DNA from: Oscillospiraceae bacterium
Lineage (GTDB): Bacteria > Bacillota > Clostridia > Oscillospirales > Acutalibacteraceae
DNA length: 32,909 nt
Assembly: GCA_015065925.1 (NCBI GenBank)
Contig: SVPL01000029.1
Location: 1 to 32,909 of the forward strand
Direction: 5' to 3'
Position numbers and translations under genes: made by a program. Within the stretch, counting starts at the first letter, position 1; each line of letters starts with the position of its first letter. The notes under the pieces were generated by a model. The model was not told the DNA's origin and made no database searches. It saw only the letters and a list, made by a program, of their open reading frames with translations. This document shows positions 1 to 7,568 of the stretch, one piece after another.

Positions 1-9
1 GTACCACAT
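1..9 (-). CDS. Start of a divergent gene, truncated by the window edge
   Basis: Only the first three codons (Met-Trp-Tyr) lie inside the window. They are called because a consensus Shine-Dalgarno AGGAGG (minus strand, positions 16-21) sits six bases before an ATG. The gene would be transcribed away from the PocR-AraC regulator at 121, an arrangement common for AraC-type regulators and a target operon. Nothing can be said about its product. Confidence 0.45.
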
Positions 10-56
10 AAATATCCTCCTAAAATAGCATTTTTTTAAAACGCATATATTATGAC

Positions 57-85
57 TTGATTATAACACATATAAGTGCTATAAT
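57..85 (+). promoter_or_regulatory. Sigma-A promoter of the PocR-AraC gene
   Basis: TTGATT (57-62) and a perfect TATAAT (80-85) are separated by 17 bases, giving a start near 92 and a leader of about 30 nt. The -10 lies inside a perfect 14-bp palindrome (78-91, GCTATAATTATAGC), which could be an operator or chance in AT-rich DNA. Confidence 0.7.
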
Positions 86-120
86 TATAGCAATATTAAT
101 TTAAATTTTAGCATTTTTCG

Positions 121-966
121 GTGGTGAATGATTTGCCCTATTCTCAAAATGAAATATTGGCAGAGATAACAAAAAATTTCGCAACCATAAGCAATGTTAC
201 CGTTTCTATTTTTGATGCAAATAAAAACTGCGTTGTATCGGGCTCGGATAACATCCCCTTTTGCGAAGCTCTTAGAAAAAATAAAAATCTGCATATAAAA
301 TGCTTGGAATGTGATAAAATAGGCTTTAAGGGATGTTCGGCGACGAAAAAGCCATACCTTTACCATTGTCATATGGGACTTGTGGAAATAACGGCTCCCA
401 TAATGTTTGGTGACACCCTTATAGGCTATATAATTATAGGTCAGTTTTCCGACCAGCCCGATAAATCCGAGATTAAAAAGGCGGTGGTGGAGACTTCAAA
501 AAAATACGGCTTTAATGCCGATAATCTTCTAACATATGTAGATGATATACCCTGTCCGGGCGACGCCTATATAAATGCCCTTTCTCAGCTTGTGGAAATG
601 TGCGCAGGTTACATTTGGCTCAAAAATATTTTGAATTTGGGGGAGCGAGACCTTGCAATGGAAATCAGACTTTATATTGCAAGTCACCTTGGTGAGGATT
701 TGTCGGTAGGGGTGCTTTGCAATAAATACGGACTTTCCCAAACGGCGCTATATCAGCTTTTTAAAAAGAGCTTTGGGGCTTCTGTCATCCAAATAATACG
801 AAACGAGCGAATATCAAAGGCAAAAGAGCTTTTAAGGGAGTCTAAAATTTCCATTAGCGAGGTGGCGCAGCAGGTGGGAATACCCGACGCCAATTATTTT
901 ACCCGTACCTTTAAGCAGGTTACGGGAAAAACGCCTAAACAGTATGCAAAAACAATTGACTTATAG
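121..966 (+). CDS. PocR-domain AraC family transcriptional regulator
   Basis: Predicted cytosolic one-component regulator of 281 aa. Residues about 10-165 match the PocR ligand-binding domain: Cys48, Cys61, Cys64, Cys72 and Cys83 are spaced as in that family, followed by the HMGL and IGYIIIGQFS stretches. Residues about 180-280 form an AraC-type double helix-turn-helix, ending in the usual YFTRTFKQVTGKTPKQYA block. The start is GTG (121 or 124) without a clear ribosome site, so the exact N-terminus is uncertain. It has its own sigma-A promoter and lies between a divergent gene start and an Na+/alanine-type symporter, which are its likely targets. PocR domains are known from diol/cobalamin and other metabolite responses; the ligand here cannot be told from sequence. 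Confidence 0.9.
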   Translation: MVNDLPYSQNEILAEITKNFATISNVTVSIFDANKNCVVSGSDNIPFCEALRKNKNLHIKCLECDKIGFKGCSATKKPYLYHCHMGLVEITAPIMFGDTLIGYIIIGQFSDQPDKSEIKKAVVETSKKYGFNADNLLTYVDDIPCPGDAYINALSQLVEMCAGYIWLKNILNLGERDLAMEIRLYIASHLGEDLSVGVLCNKYGLSQTALYQLFKKSFGASVIQIIRNERISKAKELLRESKISISEVAQQVGIPDANYFTRTFKQVTGKTPKQYAKTIDL

Positions 967-984
967 TGGCATATATTATATAAT
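956..984 (+). promoter_or_regulatory. Sigma-A promoter of the AGCS symporter
   Basis: TTGACT (956-961) and TATAAT (979-984) with a 17-base spacer. The -35 lies within the last codons of the preceding regulator gene, so the symporter can be expressed independently of it. Confidence 0.7.
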
Positions 985-1016
985 TTTATATAAATCAAAA
1001 AGTTGAGGTTTAAATA

Positions 1017-2417
1017 ATGCTTAATGAAATCATATCGGGTATAAACGGCGCCCTTTACAGCTATATTCTTATAATTATTCTTGTTTTGGGCGGATTGTTT
1101 TTTACCTTCCGCACCAAATTTGCCCAATTCAGGCTTTTCAAAGCCCAAATTAAAGCCGTAATGGAAAAGCCCGATAAAAACGGAGTTTCTTCTTTTCAGG
1201 CTTTAATGGTTTCTACCGCCTCAAGGGTGGGAACAGGAAATATTATAGGTGTTTCTACCGCCCTTTGTATGGGTGGCTTTGGCTCGGTTTTTTGGATGTG
1301 GGTTATCGCTCTTATAGGGGGCGCAACGGCACTTATTGAAAGCACTCTCGCCCAAATCTATAAAAAACGCGGTGTAGATGGCAGCAGCTTTGGGGGACCT
1401 GCTTATTATATAGAAACTGCCCTTAAAAATCGAACCTTGGCGGTTATCTTTTCGGTTTTACTTATTGTAACCTACGGATTTGGATTTAATATGTTGGCTT
1501 CCTACAATTTGCAGTCAACATTTTCGGTATACAATTTTTATAATGAAAATTACACTCCTTGGATAATTGGCTTTGTGGTTGCCGTACTTGTTGGATTTTG
1601 TCTTTTTGGCGGCGGTAAAAGAATTTTAAAGACTACCGAAATTTTAGTTCCCATTATGGGTATTGTTTATGTTTTAATTGCCCTTGTGATTGTGATTTTA
1701 AATGCATCCTCCTTGCCAAGCATTTTTAAAACCATTTTTGTCGAGGCTTTCGATTTCAAGGCAATTTTCGGCGGATTTAGCGGTTCGGTGGTTATGTACG
1801 GAATAAAACGCGGACTTTTCAGCAACGAAGCCGGTGTTGGTTCTGCCCCTAATGCATCCGCCGCCGCAGATGTTGACCACCCCGTAAAGCAGGGCTTGGT
1901 TCAGGTGCTTTCGGTTTTTATTGATACCGTTTTAATCTGCTCTGCTACCGCATTTATGTGTATGGCATCGGGGGTAGCCCCTACCGAAAAGCTTAGCGGC
2001 GCACCATATGTTCAGGCATCACTCAGCGCAGTTTTGGGAGATTTCGGACCTATTTTTATAACCGTTGCAATGATTTTATTTGCCTTTACAACCTTGCTTG
2101 GAAATTTGTTTTATGTGGATAAATTCTTTAATCACATACTTCGTCGAGAACCAAGCAAAAGCTTTAAAAAAATTTACTATATTGTGGCATCTCTTGTTAT
2201 TTTTGTAGGTGCGGGACTAAGCGCAGGCTTGCTTTGGGACATTGCAGATATAACAATGGGACTTATGACTTTAATAAATATGCCCGTTATAATTTACCTT
2301 AGTAAATATGCCATTCGCGCCTTAAAGGATTATGATAATCAGCGAAAACAGGGCAAAAATCCCGTGTTTAAGGCAGAAAATATTAATCTACCCCACGAAG
2401 TAGATTATTGGAAATAG
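1017..2417 (+). CDS. Sodium:alanine symporter family (AGCS) protein
   Basis: Integral membrane protein of 466 aa with about ten or eleven hydrophobic helices, normal length for the AGCS family (AlsT/DagA/AgcS type). It is expected to import alanine, glycine or a related small neutral amino acid with Na+. Family hallmarks seen are STASRVGTGNIIGV near residues 66-79, FGGPAYYIE near 125, and GLFSNEAGVGSAPNASAAAD near 265-284. A weak GAGG-type site precedes the ATG. It follows the PocR-AraC gene by 50 bp but has its own promoter, so the regulator may control it from the intergenic region. The substrate cannot be fixed from sequence. Confidence 0.93.
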   Translation: MLNEIISGINGALYSYILIIILVLGGLFFTFRTKFAQFRLFKAQIKAVMEKPDKNGVSSFQALMVSTASRVGTGNIIGVSTALCMGGFGSVFWMWVIALIGGATALIESTLAQIYKKRGVDGSSFGGPAYYIETALKNRTLAVIFSVLLIVTYGFGFNMLASYNLQSTFSVYNFYNENYTPWIIGFVVAVLVGFCLFGGGKRILKTTEILVPIMGIVYVLIALVIVILNASSLPSIFKTIFVEAFDFKAIFGGFSGSVVMYGIKRGLFSNEAGVGSAPNASAAADVDHPVKQGLVQVLSVFIDTVLICSATAFMCMASGVAPTEKLSGAPYVQASLSAVLGDFGPIFITVAMILFAFTTLLGNLFYVDKFFNHILRREPSKSFKKIYYIVASLVIFVGAGLSAGLLWDIADITMGLMTLINMPVIIYLSKYAIRALKDYDNQRKQGKNPVFKAENINLPHEVDYWK

Positions 2418-2446
2418 TTGACTTGATAAAAAGAATAATTTATGAT
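2418..2446 (+). promoter_or_regulatory. Promoter of the DRTGG-HATPase-hydrogenase cassette
   Basis: TTGACT (2418-2423), 17 bases, TATGAT (2441-2446). It starts at the base after the symporter stop codon. A further TATAAT at 2452 has no well-placed -35. Confidence 0.6.
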
Positions 2447-2483
2447 ACAATTATAATACACTAAAACGATGGGAGAAAAAATT

Positions 2484-2840
2484 ATGACCATTCGCGATAT
2501 TTCCGAAATACTCTCTGCTGAGATTATATGCGGTGAAGAAAAGCTTGAAAAAGAGGTTTACAACGCCTTTGGCTCCGATATGATGAGTGATGTGTTGGCG
2601 TTTGTTAAGGATCAATCCTTGCTTATTACAGGTCTTTGTAATCCTCAGGTTATTCGTACCGCTGAAATGATGGATATTTCCTGTGTTTGCTTTGTAAGGG
2701 GCAAAACTCCCGAAACGGCTATGGTAGAGCTTGCCAGGGAGCGCGGAATTGTTCTTATGACAACAGAGATTCGTATGTTTACTGCCTGCGGTGTTCTTTA
2801 TGAAAAAGGACTTAGAGGGGGTGCCGACCAATGTCTATGA
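2484..2840 (+). CDS. DRTGG domain protein of a hydrogenase-associated cassette
   Basis: Cytosolic protein of about 118 aa resembling the DRTGG domain, the small domain also found next to CBS domains and in phosphotransacetylases. The start was set to ATG 2484, not the in-frame ATG 2469: GGGAG (2471-2475) lies eight bases before 2484 and nothing suitable precedes 2469. Its end overlaps the next gene by 10 bp, indicating translational coupling. In many Clostridia such a protein is encoded with an anti-sigma-type ATPase and an HfsB-like hydrogenase, exactly as here, and is thought to have a sensory or regulatory role. Its biochemical function is not established and no catalytic residues are evident. 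Confidence 0.8.
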   Translation: MTIRDISEILSAEIICGEEKLEKEVYNAFGSDMMSDVLAFVKDQSLLITGLCNPQVIRTAEMMDISCVCFVRGKTPETAMVELARERGIVLMTTEIRMFTACGVLYEKGLRGGADQCL

Positions 2841-3253
2841 CAATGAAACTTCATTTTGATGTTTCGGGTGATGACTTTACCCGCGCGGGTGAGGCTTCGG
2901 GCAAGGTGAAAGCCAAGCTCAAGCAGTTGGGAATTGCTCCCGATGCCGTTCGTAAGGTTGCCATTGCTTTATACGAGGGCGAAATTAACCTTGTTATTCA
3001 CGCGGGCGGCGGCGAAATTGATGTTGAAATTTCACCCGAGGATATAAAAATGACTCTTTCTGATAAGGGCCCCGGTATTGCCGATGTTGAAAAGGCTATG
3101 ACCGAAGGCTTTTCAACCGCTACCGAAAATATTCGGTCTTTGGGCTTCGGCGCAGGTATGGGACTCCCCAATATGAAAAAATATTCCGACGAAATGAAAA
3201 TCGATACAGAAATCGGCGTCGGCACCACCATTTTTATGCAAGTAAATCTATAA
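2831..3253 (+). CDS. HATPase (anti-sigma factor/RsbW-like) ATP-binding protein
   Basis: Cytosolic GHKL-type ATP-binding protein of 140 aa. The ATP pocket is visible as an N-box (YEGEINLVIHAGGG, about 49-62), a G1 box (DKGPGI, about 76-81) and a G2 region (GFGAGMGLPN, about 103-112). This is the single-domain SpoIIAB/RsbW layout, with no sensor or dimerisation domain. It overlaps the DRTGG gene and is followed 16 bp later by the hydrogenase-like gene. It probably passes a signal from the hydrogenase-like sensor to a downstream factor, either by kinase activity or by partner switching; no anti-anti-sigma partner is encoded nearby. This is inference from the family and the conserved neighbourhood. 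Confidence 0.87.
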   Translation: MSMTMKLHFDVSGDDFTRAGEASGKVKAKLKQLGIAPDAVRKVAIALYEGEINLVIHAGGGEIDVEISPEDIKMTLSDKGPGIADVEKAMTEGFSTATENIRSLGFGAGMGLPNMKKYSDEMKIDTEIGVGTTIFMQVNL

Positions 3254-3269
3254 ATGAGGTCTTATTAAA

Positions 3270-4541
3270 ATGTCAACTTTCACACATTCGGTTTACCTTG
3301 ATGCCGATAAATGCAAGGGATGTATAAACTGCATAAAGCGTTGTCCCACAGGTGCAATTCGTGTGCGTGGGGGCAAGGCTCATATTATAAAAGAATTTTG
3401 CATTGACTGTGGCGAATGTGTACGCGTTTGTCCGCATCACGCTAAAAAAACGCGGTATGACAGCCTTGATACTATGAATGAGTATAAGTATAAGGTTGCC
3501 CTTCCCGCGCCCTCCTTTTATGCTCAATTTAATAATGTTACCGATACGGGAATTATTTTAAAAGCCCTAATAAAGCTTGGCTTTGATGATGTTTTTGAGG
3601 TTGCGGCGGCTGCCGAAATGGTGTCTGAAATGTCCAGAAAATACATAGCAGAGCACCCCGAAGGTAAACCCTATATTTCTACCGCCTGTCCTTCAATTTT
3701 GCGCCTTATAAGGGTGCGATTTCCCGAGCTTATTGACCGTATGCTACCTATCATTGCCCCTGTTGATTTAGCGGCAAGACTAGCCGTAAAGGAAGCTATT
3801 GAAAAAACGGGATTAAAGCGTGAGGATATTGGAATTTTCTTTATTTCTCCCTGCCCCGCAAAGGTGACTGCGGTGGATGACCCTCTTGGTATAGATAAGA
3901 GTGAGATTGACAGAGTCTTAGCCATTAAAAAGGTTTATACTGCACTGCTCCCTCATATGAAGCACGACGATGCGGGGGATACCGAGTACAAGCGCGCGGG
4001 CAGAATTGGTATAAGCTGGGGACTCTCAGGCGGTGAGGTAGGCGGACTTTTAACCGATAGCTATATTGCCGCCGACGGCATTGAAAATGTTATAAATGTT
4101 TTAGAGGATTTAGAGGACAGTAAAATCAACAATGTAGATTTTATTGAGCTTAATTCCTGCACAGGCGGTTGTGTTGGCGGCGTTTTGCAGGTAGAAAATC
4201 CTTATGTTGCAAAGACCAAACTCAAGCTCCTTAGAAAATATATGCCTATCGCGGGCAGTCATTTGGACGACAAGGAGCTTGAAAACGCATTTTGGACAAA
4301 AGAGGTTGAGTTTATTCCCGTGTTCCGCCTAGGCTCCACACCAAAGGAAAGTATGGAAATGATGCAAAAAATCGACGAGCTTGCCGAGGCTTTACCCGGA
4401 CTTGACTGCGGTTCCTGCGGTGCCCCCTCTTGCAGAGCCCTTGCAGAGGATATCATCCGCGGTGTGGCTAATGAGCGCGATTGTATCCACCTTTTAAAAC
4501 GCTATCTGCATAAAATCTCCAGCGATTTAAATTCCCTTTAA
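3270..4541 (+). CDS. [FeFe]-hydrogenase-like iron-sulfur protein, sensory/HfsB type
   Basis: Protein of 423 aa. It has two [4Fe-4S] ferredoxin motifs (Cys15/18/21/25 and Cys44/47/50/54), an [FeFe]-hydrogenase H domain (about 75-355) and a C-terminal four-cysteine FeS domain (Cys380, 383, 388, 405). The four H-cluster ligand positions appear kept as Cys140 (TACP), Cys195 (SPCPAK), Cys297 and Cys301 (SCTGGC). The TSCCP motif of catalytic enzymes is TAC-P here, so the proton-relay cysteine is Ala139, and the ExMAC context is reduced. Loss of that cysteine is known from putative sensory [FeFe]-hydrogenases, so a redox or H2 sensor is more likely than a high-turnover enzyme. No HydA or NuoE/F partner or maturase lies in the window. 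A GAGG site precedes the ATG. Confidence 0.88.
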   Translation: MSTFTHSVYLDADKCKGCINCIKRCPTGAIRVRGGKAHIIKEFCIDCGECVRVCPHHAKKTRYDSLDTMNEYKYKVALPAPSFYAQFNNVTDTGIILKALIKLGFDDVFEVAAAAEMVSEMSRKYIAEHPEGKPYISTACPSILRLIRVRFPELIDRMLPIIAPVDLAARLAVKEAIEKTGLKREDIGIFFISPCPAKVTAVDDPLGIDKSEIDRVLAIKKVYTALLPHMKHDDAGDTEYKRAGRIGISWGLSGGEVGGLLTDSYIAADGIENVINVLEDLEDSKINNVDFIELNSCTGGCVGGVLQVENPYVAKTKLKLLRKYMPIAGSHLDDKELENAFWTKEVEFIPVFRLGSTPKESMEMMQKIDELAEALPGLDCGSCGAPSCRALAEDIIRGVANERDCIHLLKRYLHKISSDLNSL

Positions 4542-4550
4542 AAAATAAGA

Positions 4551-4594
4551 AAACGGGGAAGAAGCGAAATTTTGCTTCTTCCCCGTTTTTTTTT
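4551..4594. terminator. Bidirectional intrinsic terminator
   Basis: A perfect 15-bp stem (4551-4565 with 4574-4588) with an 8-nt loop is followed by nine T on the plus strand. On the minus strand a T-rich run (TTTTCTTATTTTTT) follows the same stem. It lies between the convergent ends of the hydrogenase cassette and the fibre operon and can stop both. Confidence 0.93.
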
Positions 4595-4661
4595 AATTCA
4601 CTTGAATTTAAAAGCTTTTTGAAAAAAATTTTTTAATATTCCAAATGTTTATTGTAAAACC

Positions 4662-5489
4662 TTATTCTTCAATTTCATTTGGAATATCAGAAGTCTCGCC
4701 GGAGATTGTTGATGTTGTTAAATCCTCGGTTATTTGCTCTGTTGAAGCGGTTGAATTGGTGCTTGTAAGAGTATCTGCAGAGCTAACATCCGAAGTATTT
4801 TCTTGTGATGTAGGTAATGCAGAGCTTGTGTTACTGTTAACAGAGCTTGAAGCCTTTTGGTTATTAATATCGGCTTCGGGGTTGCTTTGAAGTAGGGTAG
4901 AGCTGTTAACCGAAATAACTAAATCGTTATTAATGTCTGAAATATACAGTGGATTTGCAGCACCGTTTATATAGTCGTTATAGTATATTGATGTACCCCA
5001 GCAATCAACAAATATTATTTGGGTATCGGCAGAGGGAGTGATGTAAAAACTAAAGGGCAACAAATTTTCTTTTAAGAATTGTTGCGTGTGATAGGTTTGC
5101 ACAACATCCTTCAAGGTGATTTTTACAAAACCAATACTTGAGGTGCTTTGGACATCAGGGTTAATGGTAATGTAGTATTTTTGGTTGGCTTCAAGAGTTG
5201 CCACCTTGTTTTTTGTAAAATTTTCTACCGTTATGGGTAGGTTATCATCAATTATTACACCGTTTGCATCCAGTTTTTTTATCGAAACATCGGTTTTAAA
5301 GTTAGCTGCTTTAATATTGTTTGCAGAGGAGGTAACATCATATGAAAAATAAGCGTATGCGGTTATACTTGTTGCGACAAGACAGGAAATTATAATAACT
5401 ACCATAACAATAACTCGCGCAATCATTACTTTTTCGCGGATTTTTTCGCCTTCTGTTATACGAAAATACTCGTTATAGAACTTTTTCAT
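4662..5489 (-). CDS. SipW-tag surface protein with Ser/Thr-rich tail
   Basis: Predicted secreted protein of 275 aa. A long charged cytosolic N-region (1-24) precedes a hydrophobic helix (about 25-44) and a SipW-type tag, AYA|YFSY near residues 46-50, then the NNIKAANFKTDV stretch typical after such tags. Residues about 50-205 look like a beta-rich TasA/camelysin-like domain. The last 70 residues are Ser/Thr/Asn/Glu-rich, a likely extended linker, with no sortase motif or C-terminal membrane helix. A good AAGGAGG site precedes the ATG. It is the last gene of the operon, 67 bp from the shared terminator. Probably a cap or accessory subunit of the fibre; function is inferred from locus and tag only. 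Confidence 0.8.
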   Translation of the reverse strand: MKKFYNEYFRITEGEKIREKVMIARVIVMVVIIISCLVATSITAYAYFSYDVTSSANNIKAANFKTDVSIKKLDANGVIIDDNLPITVENFTKNKVATLEANQKYYITINPDVQSTSSIGFVKITLKDVVQTYHTQQFLKENLLPFSFYITPSADTQIIFVDCWGTSIYYNDYINGAANPLYISDINNDLVISVNSSTLLQSNPEADINNQKASSSVNSNTSSALPTSQENTSDVSSADTLTSTNSTASTEQITEDLTTSTISGETSDIPNEIEE

Positions 5490-5524
5490 ACACGCTCCCC
5501 TCCTTATATTGGATTTATCTATTA

Positions 5525-6169
5525 TTATTTTATCTGATCGGCTTTAACGGTTAATCCCAACTCTACCTTTGGAATAGTGGAGCCGCGATAATTTGCAACA
5601 TTTGTTACATCCTTGGGCATATGCACAACAAGTGCAATAAATTGCTCCTGATTGGGATTTAATTTAACAGTATCAGTATGATAATTATGTAAAGGCATAT
5701 TAGCTAACAGAGTTGCGATTTCACGGTTGGCAACACTGTTTTTCATTTGGTCTTCGGTAGATGAAATTGTAATTCCAAACCTTAAATAATCCTGAAGACT
5801 AAAGGGTTGACCAAAAACATTGGTAGCGGTGGTGTATCCGTTAACATTTATTGCGGTATACACATTAAAAGCTCTTGTGCCGTTGTTTTTCACCTTAAGA
5901 TAAATCACCTGAGTATATCCGGGTTCATACAAGGCTTCCTCATCAAATAGCTTTGTTTGGTTATCTACAAGCTCCCAATTGCCGTCAGTAAGTCGGTGAG
6001 AAACCTCCAAATCAAACTCGGCAAAATGGAAAATATTATTAAGGGTGGGGGAGACATCCGTAAACCAAGCAAGGGAAGCCCCCGTACCAAGTATTCCCCA
6101 AACAATAAATAAACACAGACTGAGGACTAAGGCTATTTTTTTGTAATGCTTTTTAAATATTTTTTTCAT
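5525..6169 (-). CDS. TasA/camelysin-like SipW-dependent protein
   Basis: Secreted protein of 214 aa with a Lys-rich N-terminus, a hydrophobic core (12-32) and a clear SipW tag, SLA|WFTD, with expected cleavage after Ala34. The next residues (LNNIFHFAEFDLEV) and the central LYEPGYTQVIYLKVKNNGTRAFN block correspond to the PG-x-T...N-x-G element of TasA-type domains. TasA and camelysin form matrix fibres or act as surface-associated proteases in Bacillus. AAAGGAGGAG precedes the ATG. It sits between the anchored 215-aa protein and the 275-aa SipW-tag protein and is probably a fibre subunit. Confidence 0.85.
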   Translation of the reverse strand: MKKIFKKHYKKIALVLSLCLFIVWGILGTGASLAWFTDVSPTLNNIFHFAEFDLEVSHRLTDGNWELVDNQTKLFDEEALYEPGYTQVIYLKVKNNGTRAFNVYTAINVNGYTTATNVFGQPFSLQDYLRFGITISSTEDQMKNSVANREIATLLANMPLHNYHTDTVKLNPNQEQFIALVVHMPKDVTNVANYRGSTIPKVELGLTVKADQIK

Positions 6170-6206
6170 AAAAGCCTTCTCCTCCTTTTTTTGAATTCAG
6201 GCAAAA

Positions 6207-6854
6207 TTAATTATTTTCTTTTCTTTTAAAAAGCAGTAAAACAACAATTATTGCGGCAGAAATTCCAAAAACAGCTATCCACAATGTAATATTACTGTTA
6301 TCACCCGTTGGTGGTGTGGGATCATCCTTTTCAATTGGAAATTCCTCAATTCTAAACTCCCAATCAAGGTAACCTATAAGACTTTGAAAATTATTATCCA
6401 AATCCACAGGTACGGTTAATTTAACATCCAAATTAACCTCGCCCCCCGAATAAAGGGTGCCAAGGCATACCCAATCGGTAAGCTGGGCTGTTTCATCGGC
6501 GGCGGCATCAAACATATATGCCATTTGGTTATTCTCGCTTTTTTGTACCGTAAGACCAAGCTTGGATAAAAATTCCACCGAGTCATCGTGGGCACCAAGT
6601 GAGCGCATATATATTTTGATTTTAACCTCATTAGAGGCTTCGTTTTTAACGGTGATTTGTTGGGTTAAGGTATCACCCGGCATAACATCTTTGAAATTTG
6701 GAAACAAATCGGTGGGGGAATACTCACTTCCGGGAGAAAAAATACATTCTTTAGCGCCATCGTCATAAACCACATTGCCTTGGGTAGCGGTGGCAGAAAG
6801 GGTGAGCATAGCCATCATTAAAAGGGCAAACAACAAAGCAATTACTCTTTTCAT
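6207..6854 (-). CDS. Membrane/sortase-anchored partner of the SipW fibre locus
   Basis: Protein of 215 aa with a conventional signal peptide (about 1-24, ATA|TQG) and not a SipW tag. A beta-sandwich-like region (about 45-175) contains VMPGDTLTQQITVKNEASN, the stem of camelysin-like or surface Ig-like domains. The C-terminus has a Pro-rich spacer, PPTGD (181-185), a hydrophobic helix (about 188-208) and KRKENN. This is the layout of a cell-wall sorting signal with a variant motif; plain membrane anchoring is the alternative. Its ATG overlaps the stop of the 189-aa gene in TAATG, with GGAGG upstream, so the two are translationally coupled. It probably anchors or nucleates the fibre. No sortase gene is in the window. 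Confidence 0.82.
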   Translation of the reverse strand: MKRVIALLFALLMMAMLTLSATATQGNVVYDDGAKECIFSPGSEYSPTDLFPNFKDVMPGDTLTQQITVKNEASNEVKIKIYMRSLGAHDDSVEFLSKLGLTVQKSENNQMAYMFDAAADETAQLTDWVCLGTLYSGGEVNLDVKLTVPVDLDNNFQSLIGYLDWEFRIEEFPIEKDDPTPPTGDNSNITLWIAVFGISAAIIVVLLLFKRKENN

Positions 6855-7423
6855 TACTCAACCTCCGTAGGCCAACCAAGGGCGGTATAGGTTTTAGCAT
6901 CGGTAATGGGATTATTTTCACTTTGAACAGCCTCAGCCTTTACCGTTAATGTAAGGGCTTTGCCAAGAAAACTGTTATCCACCTCGGAGCCTACAATCTC
7001 AACATGGGAAAATACCTTTGGTGTAGTTTCACACGCATTTACCACGCCCGTGTAATAATACCAACCGTCGTGAAGCTCCCAATAATCGCTATTGATGTTT
7101 AGCTTAAAGCAATCATCTGCGGTGAGCTCGGCAGAATCAATACCGTAGATGAGTTTTACTCGCAGATAAAAGGGGTGCTCGCAAAGGCTTTCAATGGTTA
7201 CCTCTTTGGATACAATATCACCGGGGGTGATGTAAACGCCTTCGGTTGGAAATTCGGTTCCTTGGTCGGTGGTTTCGTGGATTTTAAACTTAATGTTACC
7301 GGAGGTCACAACATTGGTGGCTTTTCCAACAGTTTGATAATAAGCTAAGGTGTTGGTGCTAAAAAAGGTCATAACTATTGCTACCATGGCAATAATCAGG
7401 ATTTTTAGTTTGGATCTGCCCAA
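6854..7423 (-). CDS. SipW-tag secreted protein, camelysin-like
   Basis: Secreted protein of 189 aa. The start is TTG, chosen because AAAGGAGG lies eight bases upstream and no ATG is suitably placed. Residues 1-27 form a SipW-type signal (TLA|YYQT), followed by NVVTSGNIKFKI. A central VYITPGDIVSKEVTIES block and a beta-rich C-terminus resemble camelysin-type domains. It is the first gene after a double-hairpin spacer downstream of the dockerin/Hint gene and is coupled by a 1-bp overlap to the sortase-anchored 215-aa gene. The two products may be secreted as a pair; the precise role is unknown. Confidence 0.83.
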   Translation of the reverse strand: MGRSKLKILIIAMVAIVMTFFSTNTLAYYQTVGKATNVVTSGNIKFKIHETTDQGTEFPTEGVYITPGDIVSKEVTIESLCEHPFYLRVKLIYGIDSAELTADDCFKLNINSDYWELHDGWYYYTGVVNACETTPKVFSHVEIVGSEVDNSFLGKALTLTVKAEAVQSENNPITDAKTYTALGWPTEVE

Positions 7424-7485
7424 TTTTGTTTCCTCCTTTATTTTTAGTGTATAGGTAATGAGAACCCAATATGTTATTTTACGGT

Positions 7486-7545
7486 AATCAAAAGATACAA
7501 GCCTTGCTTATACCCTTTGATTGCCGCCCATCCGCACGGGATGGG
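7486..7545 (-). other. Twin intercistronic hairpins without U-tract (after the Hint gene)
   Basis: Two adjacent inverted repeats lie between the dockerin/Hint gene and the 189-aa gene. One is CCCATCC/GGATGGG (7527-7533 with 7539-7545). The other is a longer imperfect hairpin with AATCAAA/TTTGATT at its base (7486-7492 with 7516-7522). Neither is followed by a T-run on the minus strand, so ordinary intrinsic termination is unlikely. RNA stabilisation or processing is a reasonable guess. Confidence 0.55.
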
Positions 7546-7568
7546 AAGCAAATTAAATTATTTGATTA

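Noticed and set aside
85-372. 95-aa minus-strand open frame over the PocR domain
   Set aside because: It lies antisense to a well-supported gene, has no ribosome site and shows no recognisable domain.
2469-2483. Upstream ATG for the DRTGG gene
   Set aside because: The GGGAG ribosome site lies after this ATG and fits ATG 2484.
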